DNA of 31,348 nt from CAIQJJ01 sp964606085 (GTDB lineage: Bacteria; Chloroflexota; Anaerolineae; Anaerolineales; UBA4823): positions 1 through 31,348 of the forward strand of contig CAZSFD010000059.1 of the NCBI GenBank assembly GCA_964606085.1, written 5' to 3'. The position numbers and the translations under genes are program-made. The notes beneath the pieces are model-generated. The model was given only the letters and a program-made list of their open reading frames with translations, made no database searches and was not told the DNA's origin. Positions 16,514-23,927 of this stretch are shown here, piece after piece (position 1 is the first letter of the stretch; every line of letters begins with the position of its first letter).

Positions 16514-17455
16514 TCAGCAATTGTGTTCGCATTCATCTGACGTACACACCTGATTGCGCCCGGTATTTTTGGCGCGATACAAGGCGCGATCAGCCTGCTG
16601 AATGTACTTGTCGAAACTGCCCGGTTCGTGTGCGCTGCCGCCCGAGACGCCAAAGCTGGCGCGTATGACCAGAAGTTGCCCGCCTTCCTCCCGCAAAGGA
16701 GAGCTACCCAGGGCCTTACGCAGCCGTTCAGCCACACAAGCCGCCTCGTAAAGGTCAGTGCCTGGCAAGATCAGCAGAAATTCTTCGCCGCCCCAGCGCC
16801 CGATGATGTCGTAAGAGCGTTTGTGCTGGTTCAGGGTTTGCGCCACATGGCGAATGGCTTCATCACCCACCAAATGGCCGTAATGGTCATTGATTTGTTT
16901 GAAGTGATCAATATCAAGCATGATCAGGCTGATCGGCTTATTGGCCCGGCTGGCGCGATTCCATTCGGTACGAATGGAATCGTAGAGGGCGCGTCGGTTA
17001 TATAGATTGGTCAGGCTGTCGTAGGTGGCTAAAATTTCGAGCTGCGCCAGCGTGCTGCGCAAACGTGACTCGAGATGGACAATGCGCACCCCAATGGCAA
17101 TGCGGGCGCGCAGCTCATCGAGATCGAATGGTTTGGTCAGATAGTCATCAATGCCCGCTTCCAGGCCCTCGATGATATCGTCGCGCGTGCTGCGCGCGGT
17201 AAGCATGATAATGTAAATATAGTGGGGAAATTCGGCGCTGCGGATGCGTTTGACCAGCTCCACACCGCTCATTTCGGGCATCATCCAGTCGGTGATGATA
17301 AAAGCATAGGGTGACTCCTGGATCATTTGCCAGGCGTCGCTGCCATTTTCGGCTTCGACAACCTCGTGATTTAGTCCGATCAGAATGGTGGTTAAGAGTT
17401 TGCGATAGGCGTAATCGTCATCAACGATCAAAATTTTCATATCCGGGCCATTCAT
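16514..17455 (-). CDS. Response regulator with GGDEF diguanylate cyclase domain
   Basis: 313 residues: a receiver domain (1-125) with acidic pocket VDDD, phospho-acceptor Asp56 in TDWMMPE and Lys108 in TKPF, a short helical linker, then a GGDEF domain with YDSLTNLYNRRAL, GGEEF at 222-226 as the active-site motif, and RSYD at 213-216 placed exactly five residues before it, the inhibitory I-site. It probably makes cyclic di-GMP when phosphorylated and is feedback-inhibited (PleD/WspR type; established for the family). The ATG overlaps the TAA of the upstream receiver gene by one base, implying coupled translation. No histidine kinase is in the window. Confidence 0.95.
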   Translation of the reverse strand: MNGPDMKILIVDDDYAYRKLLTTILIGLNHEVVEAENGSDAWQMIQESPYAFIITDWMMPEMSGVELVKRIRSAEFPHYIYIIMLTARSTRDDIIEGLEAGIDDYLTKPFDLDELRARIAIGVRIVHLESRLRSTLAQLEILATYDSLTNLYNRRALYDSIRTEWNRASRANKPISLIMLDIDHFKQINDHYGHLVGDEAIRHVAQTLNQHKRSYDIIGRWGGEEFLLILPGTDLYEAACVAERLRKALGSSPLREEGGQLLVIRASFGVSGGSAHEPGSFDKYIQQADRALYRAKNTGRNQVCTSDECEHNC

Positions 17456-17853
17456 TACGATGGTTGCAGAACGCTTTCGATGGTGGCAATTAATTTATCG
17501 GGCGTAGTGGGTTTGACCAAATAACGCGCCGCGCCCAACTCTTTCGCTTTGACCATCGTTTCAATCGAGCTTTTGGCAGACAGGAAAATCACCGGTGGCA
17601 TGGGGTGCATGGCTACCAATAAGGAATTGTAAATATCGAAACCCGATTTTTCAGGCATCATAATATCCAGGATGATCACGTCGAAAGAGCGTTTTTCGGC
17701 ATCGGCAATGCGCAAGCGGTCGGCGATCTCTTCCCAACTGGTGGCGGTGCTGACGGTAAAGCCCTTCCGCTGCATCACCAGGCGCAACAAACCAACCGTG
17801 TCGAGATCGTCATCTATGATCAACACTTTGGGAGATGGTCGGTTGATAGGCAT
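17455..17853 (-). CDS. Single-domain response regulator (CheY-like receiver)
   Basis: 132 residues, a stand-alone receiver: acidic pocket LIIDDD, phospho-acceptor Asp63 in ILDIMMPE, Thr/Ser switch region FLSAK, and Lys114 in YLVKPTTP. There is no output domain, so it likely relays phosphate or acts through a partner. Transcribed first in a two-gene unit with the receiver-GGDEF protein, so a phosphorelay to that cyclase is plausible but inferred. The start ATG is at 17853. Confidence 0.93.
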   Translation of the reverse strand: MPINRPSPKVLIIDDDLDTVGLLRLVMQRKGFTVSTATSWEEIADRLRIADAEKRSFDVIILDIMMPEKSGFDIYNSLLVAMHPMPPVIFLSAKSSIETMVKAKELGAARYLVKPTTPDKLIATIESVLQPS

Positions 17854-17905
17854 AATACACTTCCAAAAGAAAACAAATAAGATAGGGTAACGAATTATTA
17901 ACCAA

Positions 17906-17933
17906 ATTATACCCCCATCCCAACCTTGCCCAA
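17906..17933 (-). promoter_or_regulatory. Promoter of the receiver/diguanylate cyclase operon
   Basis: On the minus strand a perfect TATAAT (17911-17906) lies 16 bases from TTGGGC (17933-17928), about 50 bases upstream of the receiver start codon. The -35 box is weak. Confidence 0.55.
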
Positions 17934-17965
17934 GTCGGCTATGCCGATTTTACGCCTTGTGACAC

Positions 17966-18037
17966 AGGCAGTTTCTTAGAGGCTGTCTGAAAAGTCAGGT
18001 GCAACGCACTTCTTTACCGGTCAAGGCAGTTTCTTAG
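17966..18037. repeat. 14-bp direct repeats flanking an IS-end-like segment
   Basis: AGGCAGTTTCTTAG occurs exactly at 17966-17979 and 18024-18037. The 44 bases between begin AGGCTGTCTGAAAAGTCAGG, a phrase resembling terminal inverted repeats of some IS5- and IS1182-type elements. This may be the scar of an insertion. The right copy contains the TAA stop codon of the arfB-like gene (18034-18036). Confidence 0.55.
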
Positions 18038-18435
18038 GTTTGCGCCATTTTGGCGCGTAAACGCTTGGTTTCGCTCCTGCGACGCTTGCTCTCCAGGCGG
18101 CGCTGGCGCGAGGCCAGCGTGGGCCGGGTGGGGCGGCGTATTTTCGGCGGGATGCTGGCCTGGCGTACCAGCGCTTCCAGGCGGTCAAGGGCATCCTGGC
18201 GGTTCTGTTCCTGGGTGCGGTAGCGGCTGGCCTGGACGATCAGCACACCGTCGTCGGTCAGGCGGCTGCCGGCCAGGCGCAGCAAACGCTGGCGCACGTC
18301 TTCGGGCAGCGAGGGCGAATGGGCCACATCCACGCGCAACTGCACCGCCGTGGCAACCTTGTTGACGTTCTGCCCGCCCGGCCCGGCAGATTGGATGGCG
18401 CTAAAATGGAGTTCGTTTTCGTGGAAAGGAAACAT
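18034..18435 (-). CDS. arfB: ArfB/YaeJ-like peptidyl-tRNA hydrolase
   Basis: A 133-residue class I release-factor-like protein that rescues stalled ribosomes. SAGPGGQNVNKVAT carries the catalytic GGQ at residues 20-22. The C-terminal tail is strongly basic (KIRRPTRPT, RRLESKRRRSETKRLRAK), as needed to enter the empty mRNA channel. There is no codon-recognition domain, which separates it from RF1/RF2. ATG 18435 (MFPFHENELHFSAIQ) is preferred over the longer frame starting at 18480, whose extra Cys-containing residues are not part of the family. No clear Shine-Dalgarno sequence is seen. The TAA stop lies in a 14-bp repeat, so the last residues may be new. Confidence 0.92.
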   Translation of the reverse strand: MFPFHENELHFSAIQSAGPGGQNVNKVATAVQLRVDVAHSPSLPEDVRQRLLRLAGSRLTDDGVLIVQASRYRTQEQNRQDALDRLEALVRQASIPPKIRRPTRPTLASRQRRLESKRRRSETKRLRAKMAQT

Positions 18436-18483
18436 GGCGAAATCGGACACAATTGGTTTGGTACAATACAAACATCGCATACA

Positions 18484-18514
18484 GACTTCCGAACTTTTGA
18501 AAAGTTCGGAAGTC
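18484..18514. repeat. Perfect 15-bp palindrome between divergent genes
   Basis: GACTTCCGAACTTTT (18484-18498) and its exact complement (18500-18514) are separated by one base. Its CAGAnTTCCGAA arm resembles that of the terminator at 27042-27089, so both may belong to one dispersed palindrome family. It lies between the arfB-like gene and the aldo/keto reductase gene and could also be an operator. Confidence 0.7.
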
Positions 18515-18542
18515 TCCCGACATATCGAAAAGAGTATACCCC

Positions 18543-19418
18543 ATGTTCAAGCGCAAACTGGGTTCCACCCCCGAAATGCTCTCCGTGGTTGGTTTTGGCG
18601 GCATCCTGGTGATGGATGAAACCCCCGCGGAATCCAGCCGCATCGTGGCCGCGGCCATCGAACGCGGCATCAACTACTTCGACGTGGCCCCCTCCTACGG
18701 CAACGCCGAAGAGCGCCTGGGCCCGGCGCTCGAACCCTATCGCAGCGGCGTCTTCCTGGCCTGCAAAACCGGCAAACGCGATGCTGCCGGGGCGGAAGCA
18801 GAACTGCACGCCTCGCTCGGACGCATGAGAACCGACCACTTCGACCTGTACCAACTGCACGCCGTCACAACCGACGATGACGTGCAGCAAATTCTCGCCC
18901 CCGGCGGCGCACTCGAAACCTTCGTCAAGGCCCGCCAGCAAGGTCTCGTGCGCTACCTGGGCTTCTCCGCCCACAGCGAAAAAGCCGCTCTCGATCTGAT
19001 GGCCGCCTTTGACTTCGACACGATCCTGTTCCCGCTCAACTGGGCCATCTGGCAGCAAAACCACTTTGGGCCGCAGGTGCTATCGGTGGCCAACCAGAAA
19101 GGCATGGGCATTCTGGCGCTCAAAGTCCTCGCCCATCGCGCCTGGGGCGAAGGCGAGGAACGAAAATGGAAAAAGACCTGGTATGCCCCGCTGGAAAGCG
19201 CCGAGGAAGCCGCCCTGGCCCTGCGCTTCACGCTCTCCCTGCCCGGCGCAGACGGCCAACCGGCCGTCACCGCCCTCACCAGCCCCGGCCACTTTCACCT
19301 CTTCCAGTGGGCCTGCGACGCCGCCGATAACTTCACCCCCCTCTCTGAAGCCGAACTGGAAGAACTCAAGCAGCGCGGCCAGGGCTTGCAACTCATCTTC
19401 CCGCAGAAGGGCGCCTGA
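18543..19418 (+). CDS. Aldo/keto reductase
   Basis: A 291-residue NADPH-dependent oxidoreductase of the aldo/keto reductase barrel family. The catalytic tetrad is complete: Asp47 and Tyr52 in YFDVAPSYGNAEE, Lys75 in LACKTGKRD, and His106 in LYQLHAV. Later blocks, such as RYLGFSAHS and the ILALKVLAHR region, fit the subgroup often annotated 'predicted aldo/keto reductase' in anaerobes. No C-terminal ferredoxin domain is present. ATG 18543 starts right at the conserved first strand (FKRKLGSTPEMLSVVGFGG); the ribosome-binding site is weak. The substrate cannot be told from sequence. Confidence 0.92.
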   Translation: MFKRKLGSTPEMLSVVGFGGILVMDETPAESSRIVAAAIERGINYFDVAPSYGNAEERLGPALEPYRSGVFLACKTGKRDAAGAEAELHASLGRMRTDHFDLYQLHAVTTDDDVQQILAPGGALETFVKARQQGLVRYLGFSAHSEKAALDLMAAFDFDTILFPLNWAIWQQNHFGPQVLSVANQKGMGILALKVLAHRAWGEGEERKWKKTWYAPLESAEEAALALRFTLSLPGADGQPAVTALTSPGHFHLFQWACDAADNFTPLSEAELEELKQRGQGLQLIFPQKGA

Positions 19419-19433
19419 GAACCCGGCGGCTTG

Positions 19434-19462
19434 TTGACAGGCGATTTATTGCGTCTTACAAT
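19434..19462 (+). promoter_or_regulatory. Strong promoter of the vapBC-hypFCD gene string
   Basis: TTGACA (19434-19439) and TACAAT (19457-19462) are separated by exactly 17 bases, 11 of 12 consensus positions. It starts 15 bases after the aldo/keto reductase stop and about 40 bases before the antitoxin start. Confidence 0.85.
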
Positions 19463-19480
19463 ATGCCAACAAAGTAAGAC
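19453..19480. promoter_or_regulatory. Inverted repeat overlapping the -10 box, likely antitoxin operator
   Basis: GTCTTAC (19453-19459) and GTAAGAC (19474-19480) are perfect complements around 14 bases, overlapping the -10 element and start site. AbrB-fold antitoxins usually repress their own promoter through such palindromes, so this is the natural operator candidate. Confidence 0.6.
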
Positions 19481-19501
19481 ACTGCTTATCCAAGAGGCAA
19501 C

Positions 19502-19729
19502 ATGCAAGTACGCTTATCATCCAAAGGTCAATTGATCATCCCCAAACGTCTGCGAGAAGATTTGGGCTTATCCACAGGCGATCAGTTAGAAGCGCGTGTT
19601 GAAAATAATCGCATCATATTGGAGCCAATTCAAAGGCACACAGTCCTTGATGCGCTCTACGGGCGCTTTAAAAACGACGATTTCTTGACCGACCTGGAAC
19701 AAGAACACCACAAAGACGCCGCCCAATGA
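19502..19729 (+). CDS. vapB: AbrB-family antitoxin (VapB/MazE-type)
   Basis: 75 residues. The N-terminal half (MQVRLSSKGQLIIPKRLREDLG, continuing GLSTGDQLEARVENNRIILEP) is a swapped-hairpin SpoVT/AbrB DNA-binding domain. The acidic C-terminal tail (NDDFLTDLEQEHHKD) would wrap the toxin. AGAGG lies about 5 bases before ATG 19502. Its stop overlaps the toxin ATG by 4 bases. It likely neutralises the PIN toxin and represses the operon through the palindrome at the promoter (known for the family, inferred here). Confidence 0.9.
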   Translation: MQVRLSSKGQLIIPKRLREDLGLSTGDQLEARVENNRIILEPIQRHTVLDALYGRFKNDDFLTDLEQEHHKDAAQ

Positions 19730-20151
19730 CCGATCAACCCGCTTACACGCTCGATGCCTGGGCCGTGTTGGCCTACCTGCAAGCCGAAGAACCCGCTGCA
19801 AGGCGGGTTCTTGATATATTACAAGCTGCCCAAAGGAAAGAAGTAACGCTGACGATATCCATGATCAACCTGGGAGAAGTGTATTACCGCATCGGAAAAG
19901 TTCACGGCCTGGAAGAAGCCGATCAGATACTGGCCGATCTGCGCCAAATCCCCATGCAAATCATTCCCGCCGACCCCGAAGCCGTTTTGGCAGCCGCCCG
20001 CCTAAAAATGAAGCACGCCATTTCGTACGCCGATGCCTTTGCCGCGGCCACCGCACTGAGCCAAAAAGCAACGCTCCTCACCGGCGACCCAGAATTGAAA
20101 TCTATCCGGGGGCTTTTTGAAGTCGAGGGATTAACGCGCCACAGACCATGA
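19726..20151 (+). CDS. vapC: PIN-domain toxin (VapC-type ribonuclease)
   Basis: A 141-residue PIN nuclease. The four acidic metal ligands are visible: Asp10 (YTLDAWAVLAYL), Glu51 (MINLGEVYYRI), Asp103 (ISYADAFAAATA) and Asp121 (LLTGDPELK). VapC toxins cleave tRNA or rRNA in a Mg-dependent way; the target cannot be told here. ATG 19726 overlaps the antitoxin stop, and its own TGA overlaps the hypF ATG by 4 bases, so the toxin gene sits translationally between antitoxin and hydrogenase maturation genes. Confidence 0.92.
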   Translation: MTDQPAYTLDAWAVLAYLQAEEPAARRVLDILQAAQRKEVTLTISMINLGEVYYRIGKVHGLEEADQILADLRQIPMQIIPADPEAVLAAARLKMKHAISYADAFAAATALSQKATLLTGDPELKSIRGLFEVEGLTRHRP

Positions 20152-22553
20152 GTAAAAAATCAGGCGGCCTTCGCATCCACATCACCGGCATCGTCCAGGG
20201 GGTTGGCTTTCGGCCATTCATCTATAACCTGGCTACACGCCATAACCTGCCCGGCTGGGTGCGCAACACCGCCGCCGGGGTAGATATCGAAGCCGACGGC
20301 ACGCCCGCAGCCCTGGAGGCCTTCGTCGCCGCCATCCGCCGCGAAGCGCCGCCCCTGGCCCGCATAGATACCTTCGAGACAACCGACATCCCCGCCCAGG
20401 GCTTCACCGCCTTCGAGATCGTCCACTCCGAGTCGCAGCCCGGCGATTTTATCCCCATCTCGCCGGATGTGTGCATCTGCCCCGACTGCCTGCGCGAACT
20501 CTTCGACCCCGCCGATAGGCGCTACCGCTACCCGTTTATCAACTGCACCAACTGCGGGCCGCGTTTTACCATCATCGCAAGCATCCCCTACGACCGGCCC
20601 AACACCACCATGAAAGATTTTCCGCTCTGCGATGCCTGCGCGGCGGAATATCACAACCCCACCAACCGCCGTTTCCATGCCCAACCGGTGGCGTGCGCGG
20701 CGTGCGGGCCAAGGGTGTGGTTGGAAGGTGAAAGTTCAACCGTCGAAAGTCAAAAGTTGAAGGTTGAAGGTTCTGACAAGGCAATCGCCACTGCACAAGA
20801 GATGCTTGCAGCGGGGCGCATTCTCGCCATCAAGGGGTTGGGCGGCTTCCACCTGGCGTGCGATGCCACAAATGCCGAGGCCGTGCGCCAACTGCGCCGC
20901 CGCAAGCTGCGCGTGGACAAAGCCTTCGCCGTGATGCTGCCCGACACCGCCGCCGTGGAACAGCACTGCTACGTCAGCCCCGCCGAGCGCGACCTGCTCG
21001 AAAGCCGCCAGCGGCCTATCGTGGTGCTGCGCCGCCGCCCCGCAAGCCCCATCGCCGCCCAAGTCGCCCCCGGCCAAGAGACCATCGGCGTCATGCTGCC
21101 CTACACCCCCCTGCATTACTTACTCTTCGCCAACGCCCCAATCAGCAATCAGCCATCCAAAATCAAAAATCTCGTGATGACCTCCGGTAACCTCTCCGAA
21201 GAACCCATCGCCACCGACAACGACGAAGCCCGCCAGCACCTGGCGAGCCTGTGCGACGCGTTCTTGATGCACGATAGGCCGATTCGGACGCGGTGCGATG
21301 ATTCGGTCACGCGAGTGGTTGAAGGTTCCAGGTTGAAGGTTGAAAGTTCACCAACCTTCAACCTTCAACCTTCAACCCTGCTCCTCCGTCGCTCGCGCGG
21401 TTACGCCCCCGACCCCATCCGCCTGCCCTTCGAGATCGCCCCCCTCCTCGCCGCCGGGCCGGAGTTGAAGAACACCTTTTGCCTGGGGCGCGGGCGCTAT
21501 GCCTTTCTCAGCCATCACATCGGCGATTTGGAAAATTACGAGACGCTGCAATCGTTCGAGGACGGAATCGGCCACTTCGAGCGTGTCTTCCGCGTCAGGC
21601 CCGAAGCAATCGCCTATGATCTCCACCCCAACTACCTGGCTACACGCTACGCACTGGAACGCGCCGAACGCGAGGGAATCCCGGCCATTGGTGTGCAGCA
21701 CCACCACGCCCACATCGCCGCCGTGATGGCCGATAACGGGTTGGATGGCAGCTTCCCGGTGATCGGCGTGGCCTTCGATGGCACCGGCTACGGCACGGAT
21801 GGCAACATTTGGGGCAGTGAATTTTTGATCGCCGATTACCGCGGCGTCGAGCGCGCCGCTCACCTGGCTTACTTCCCCCTGCCCGGCGGCGACGCGGCTA
21901 CCCGCGAACCGTGGCGGGTGGCGTTGGCGCTGCTGTGGCAAAACAACCTGGCGTGGGAAAACCTGATACCCGAAGACGTGACACGTGAAAACGTGAAACG
22001 TGACACCATCCGCCATCAACTCACCCACCGCATCAACACCCCACTCACATCCAGCATGGGCCGCCTGTTCGATGGGGTGGCGGCGTTAGCCGGGGTGCGC
22101 CAGGCCGTCAATTACGAAGCGCAGGCGGCGATTGAGTTCGAGGCGATGGTGGATGAAGATGAGAGAGGAGCGTATTTCTTCGACGTGAAACGTGAGGATG
22201 CAACACGCCTCACGCCTCACGCCTCACGCATCACACTCCCAATCTCCCCTGCCCCCTTGCTCCATGCTCTCCTCGCCGATCTCCACACCCACACCCCCAC
22301 CCCCCTCATCGCTGCCCGTTTCCACAATGGCGTGGCCGAAATGGTGCGCCAGGTGGTGACAATGCTCCGCCAGGAAACGGGCATTGCTCACGTTGCGCTT
22401 TCGGGGGGCGTGTGGCAAAATATCACCTTGTTGACCAAAACAGTCAGATTATTGCAGGCCGCCGGTTTCACCGTTCTCACCCACCACCAGGTTCCGCCCA
22501 ATGATGGCGGGGTGGCGTTGGGGCAGATGGTGATTGCGGCAAAACGGAGTTGA
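20148..22553 (+). CDS. hypF: Carbamoyltransferase HypF with repeat-encoded insertions
   Basis: Makes the thiocarbamate on HypE from carbamoyl phosphate and ATP, the source of the CN ligands of [NiFe]-hydrogenase. 801 residues; the family is usually about 750-780. Order: acylphosphatase domain (VQGVGFRPFIY); two zinc-finger modules (CICPDC...CTNCG and CDAC...CAACG); YrdC-like domain (LAIKGLGGFHLACDATN, then VMTSGNLSEEPI); Kae1-like domain (HHHAHIAAVMAD, VAFDGTGYGTDGNIWGSEF, VALSGGVWQN, PPNDGGVALGQ). Extra segments near residues 193-210, 331-342, 390-411, 610-619 and 679-696 are coded by heptamer repeats in frame, in linkers or loops. No catalytic motif is broken. The ATG overlaps the vapC stop. 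Confidence 0.95.
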   Translation: MSKKSGGLRIHITGIVQGVGFRPFIYNLATRHNLPGWVRNTAAGVDIEADGTPAALEAFVAAIRREAPPLARIDTFETTDIPAQGFTAFEIVHSESQPGDFIPISPDVCICPDCLRELFDPADRRYRYPFINCTNCGPRFTIIASIPYDRPNTTMKDFPLCDACAAEYHNPTNRRFHAQPVACAACGPRVWLEGESSTVESQKLKVEGSDKAIATAQEMLAAGRILAIKGLGGFHLACDATNAEAVRQLRRRKLRVDKAFAVMLPDTAAVEQHCYVSPAERDLLESRQRPIVVLRRRPASPIAAQVAPGQETIGVMLPYTPLHYLLFANAPISNQPSKIKNLVMTSGNLSEEPIATDNDEARQHLASLCDAFLMHDRPIRTRCDDSVTRVVEGSRLKVESSPTFNLQPSTLLLRRSRGYAPDPIRLPFEIAPLLAAGPELKNTFCLGRGRYAFLSHHIGDLENYETLQSFEDGIGHFERVFRVRPEAIAYDLHPNYLATRYALERAEREGIPAIGVQHHHAHIAAVMADNGLDGSFPVIGVAFDGTGYGTDGNIWGSEFLIADYRGVERAAHLAYFPLPGGDAATREPWRVALALLWQNNLAWENLIPEDVTRENVKRDTIRHQLTHRINTPLTSSMGRLFDGVAALAGVRQAVNYEAQAAIEFEAMVDEDERGAYFFDVKREDATRLTPHASRITLPISPAPLLHALLADLHTHTPTPLIAARFHNGVAEMVRQVVTMLRQETGIAHVALSGGVWQNITLLTKTVRLLQAAGFTVLTHHQVPPNDGGVALGQMVIAAKRS
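20724..20776. repeat. Heptamer repeat inside hypF (site 1)
   Basis: Units GTTGAAG (20756-20762, 20763-20769) with degenerate relatives before and after. In frame it codes ESSTVESQKLKVEGS between the second zinc finger and the YrdC-like domain, a region absent from ordinary HypF. Confidence 0.7.
21139..21173. repeat. Heptamer repeat inside hypF (site 2)
   Basis: Five consecutive 7-base units, CAATCAG CAATCAG then CCATCCA AAATCAA AAATCTC, read in frame as SNQPSKIKN just before LVMTSGN. Confidence 0.6.
21317..21380. repeat. Heptamer repeat and hairpin inside hypF (site 3)
   Basis: GGTTGAA-type units (21317-21344) are followed by their complement AACCTTC three times (21353-21373), able to form a long hairpin in the mRNA. 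In frame it codes VEGSRLKVESSPTFNLQPST, between the YrdC-like and Kae1-like domains. Confidence 0.75.
21976..22004. repeat. ACGTGAA repeat inside hypF (site 4)
   Basis: ACGTGAC, ACGTGAAA, ACGTGAA, ACGTGAC in a row, reading VTRENVKRDT in the Kae1-like domain. Confidence 0.6.
22183..22235. repeat. ACGTGAA/CCTCACG repeat inside hypF (site 5)
   Basis: ACGTGAA and ACGTGAG (22183-22196) are followed by three exact CCTCACG units (22208-22228). The two halves are partly complementary. It codes VKREDATRLTPHASRIT in frame. Confidence 0.65.
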
Positions 22554-22556
22554 GCC

Positions 22557-22814
22557 ATGTGTTTAGCAGTCCCTGGAAAAATTCTTGAAATTTACGAATC
22601 GAATGGCCTTCAGATGGGCAAAATTGACTTCGGCGGCGTGACGCGCGAAGCCTGCCTGGCCTATACGCCCGAAGCCAAAGTGGGCGACTACGCCATCATC
22701 CATGTCGGTTTTGTGTTGAATTTGGTAGACGAAACCGAAGCCCTGGAAACCTTACGCCTGTTCGAGGAGTTGGATGCCGCCGCCCAGCAGGAAGCCCTGG
22801 AAGAAACCGCCTGA
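22557..22814 (+). CDS. hypC: Hydrogenase maturation factor HypC
   Basis: 85 residues, a typical length. MCLAVPGKI at the N-terminus is the family signature; Cys2 binds the Fe(CN)2CO unit together with HypD and delivers it to the hydrogenase large subunit. GDYAIIHVGFVL carries the conserved His. The gene starts 3 bases after the hypF stop and ends one base before the hypD start, so it is part of one operon. Confidence 0.97.
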   Translation: MCLAVPGKILEIYESNGLQMGKIDFGGVTREACLAYTPEAKVGDYAIIHVGFVLNLVDETEALETLRLFEELDAAAQQEALEETA

Positions 22815-22815
22815 C

Positions 22816-23916
22816 ATGCCGATGAAATACACCACCGAATTTCGCGACGCCCCCCTCGTTCACAACGTCATCGAGGAAATCAAGCGCACCGTGACCCGCC
22901 CGTGGGTGATCATGGAAATCTGCGGCGGGCAGACCCATGCCATCATGCGCTACGGGCTGGATCAATTGCTGCCGCCGGAGATCGAGCTGGTGCATGGCCC
23001 CGGCTGCCCGGTGTGTGTGACCCCGCTCGAGCAGATTGACAAAGCCCTGGCGATTGCCGCCCAGCCGGGGGTGATCTTCACCTCGTATGGCGATATGCTG
23101 CGCGTGCCCGGCTCCGGGCGGGATTTGTTCAGCGTGCGCGCCAGCGGCGGCGATGTGCGCGTGGTCTATTCGCCGCTCGATGCCGTCAAGATCGCCCGGC
23201 AGAACCCTGAAAAGCAGGTCGTTTTCTTCGCCATCGGCTTCGAGACCACCGCCCCACCCAACGCCATGAGCGTGGTGCAGGCGCAGGCATTGGGGCTGAC
23301 CAATTTCTCGGTATTGGTCTCACACGTCTGTGTGCCGCCAGCCATTCACGCCATCCTCGGCTCGCCCGAAAACCGCGTGCAGGGCTTTTTGCTGGCCGGG
23401 CATGTGTGCAGCGTGATGGGCTATCACCAATATCCGCCGTTGGCCGAGCAATATGGCGTGCCGATGGCGGTGACGGGCTTCGAGCCGCTCGACATCGCCC
23501 GCGGCATCCTCGAAACCGTGCGGATGCTCGAAGCGGGCGTGGTGGAAGTGCGCAACGCCTACGAACGGGTGGTCACGCTGGAGGGCAACCGCCCAGCCCA
23601 AAATATCCTCCAAAAAGTGTTCATGGATTTCGACCGCAAGTGGCGCGGCATCGGTACGATCCCCCAATCGGGTTGGAAGTTGCGCCCCGAATTGGCCGCC
23701 TTCGACGCCGAAGAACGTTTCGCGGTGAGCGGCATTGCCCCCGAAGAGTCACCGGTTTGCATCGCCGGGCAGATTTTGCAGGGCCTGAAGAAGCCGCCGC
23801 AATGCCCGGCCTTTGGGAAAGAATGTACGCCGCAGACGCCCCTGGGCGCGACGATGGTGTCGAGCGAAGGGGCGTGCGCGGCGTATTATCGCTATCATGC
23901 GGCAGCGCAAGATTAA
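22816..23916 (+). CDS. hypD: Hydrogenase maturation protein HypD
   Basis: A 366-residue iron-sulfur scaffold on which the Fe(CN)2CO unit is assembled with HypC. Motifs: MEICGGQTHAIMRYGL, HGPGCPVCVTP (redox Cys pair), FAIGFETTAPP, LAGHVCSVMGY, and the C-terminal cluster Cys residues in PVCIAGQ, PPQCPAFGKECTP and EGACAAYYRY. ATG 22816 is one base after the hypC stop; a longer frame from 22774 would overlap hypC and adds no conserved residues. hypE, needed to make the cyanide, is not next in line: the following gene is degV on the other strand. Confidence 0.97.
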   Translation: MPMKYTTEFRDAPLVHNVIEEIKRTVTRPWVIMEICGGQTHAIMRYGLDQLLPPEIELVHGPGCPVCVTPLEQIDKALAIAAQPGVIFTSYGDMLRVPGSGRDLFSVRASGGDVRVVYSPLDAVKIARQNPEKQVVFFAIGFETTAPPNAMSVVQAQALGLTNFSVLVSHVCVPPAIHAILGSPENRVQGFLLAGHVCSVMGYHQYPPLAEQYGVPMAVTGFEPLDIARGILETVRMLEAGVVEVRNAYERVVTLEGNRPAQNILQKVFMDFDRKWRGIGTIPQSGWKLRPELAAFDAEERFAVSGIAPEESPVCIAGQILQGLKKPPQCPAFGKECTPQTPLGATMVSSEGACAAYYRYHAAAQD

Positions 23917-23927
23917 TCCTGCGCCAC

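Noticed and set aside
20148..22553. Frameshift or pseudogene in hypF because of its odd linker segments
   Set aside because: The frame is intact from start to stop and all catalytic and zinc motifs are present; the extra segments match heptamer repeats.
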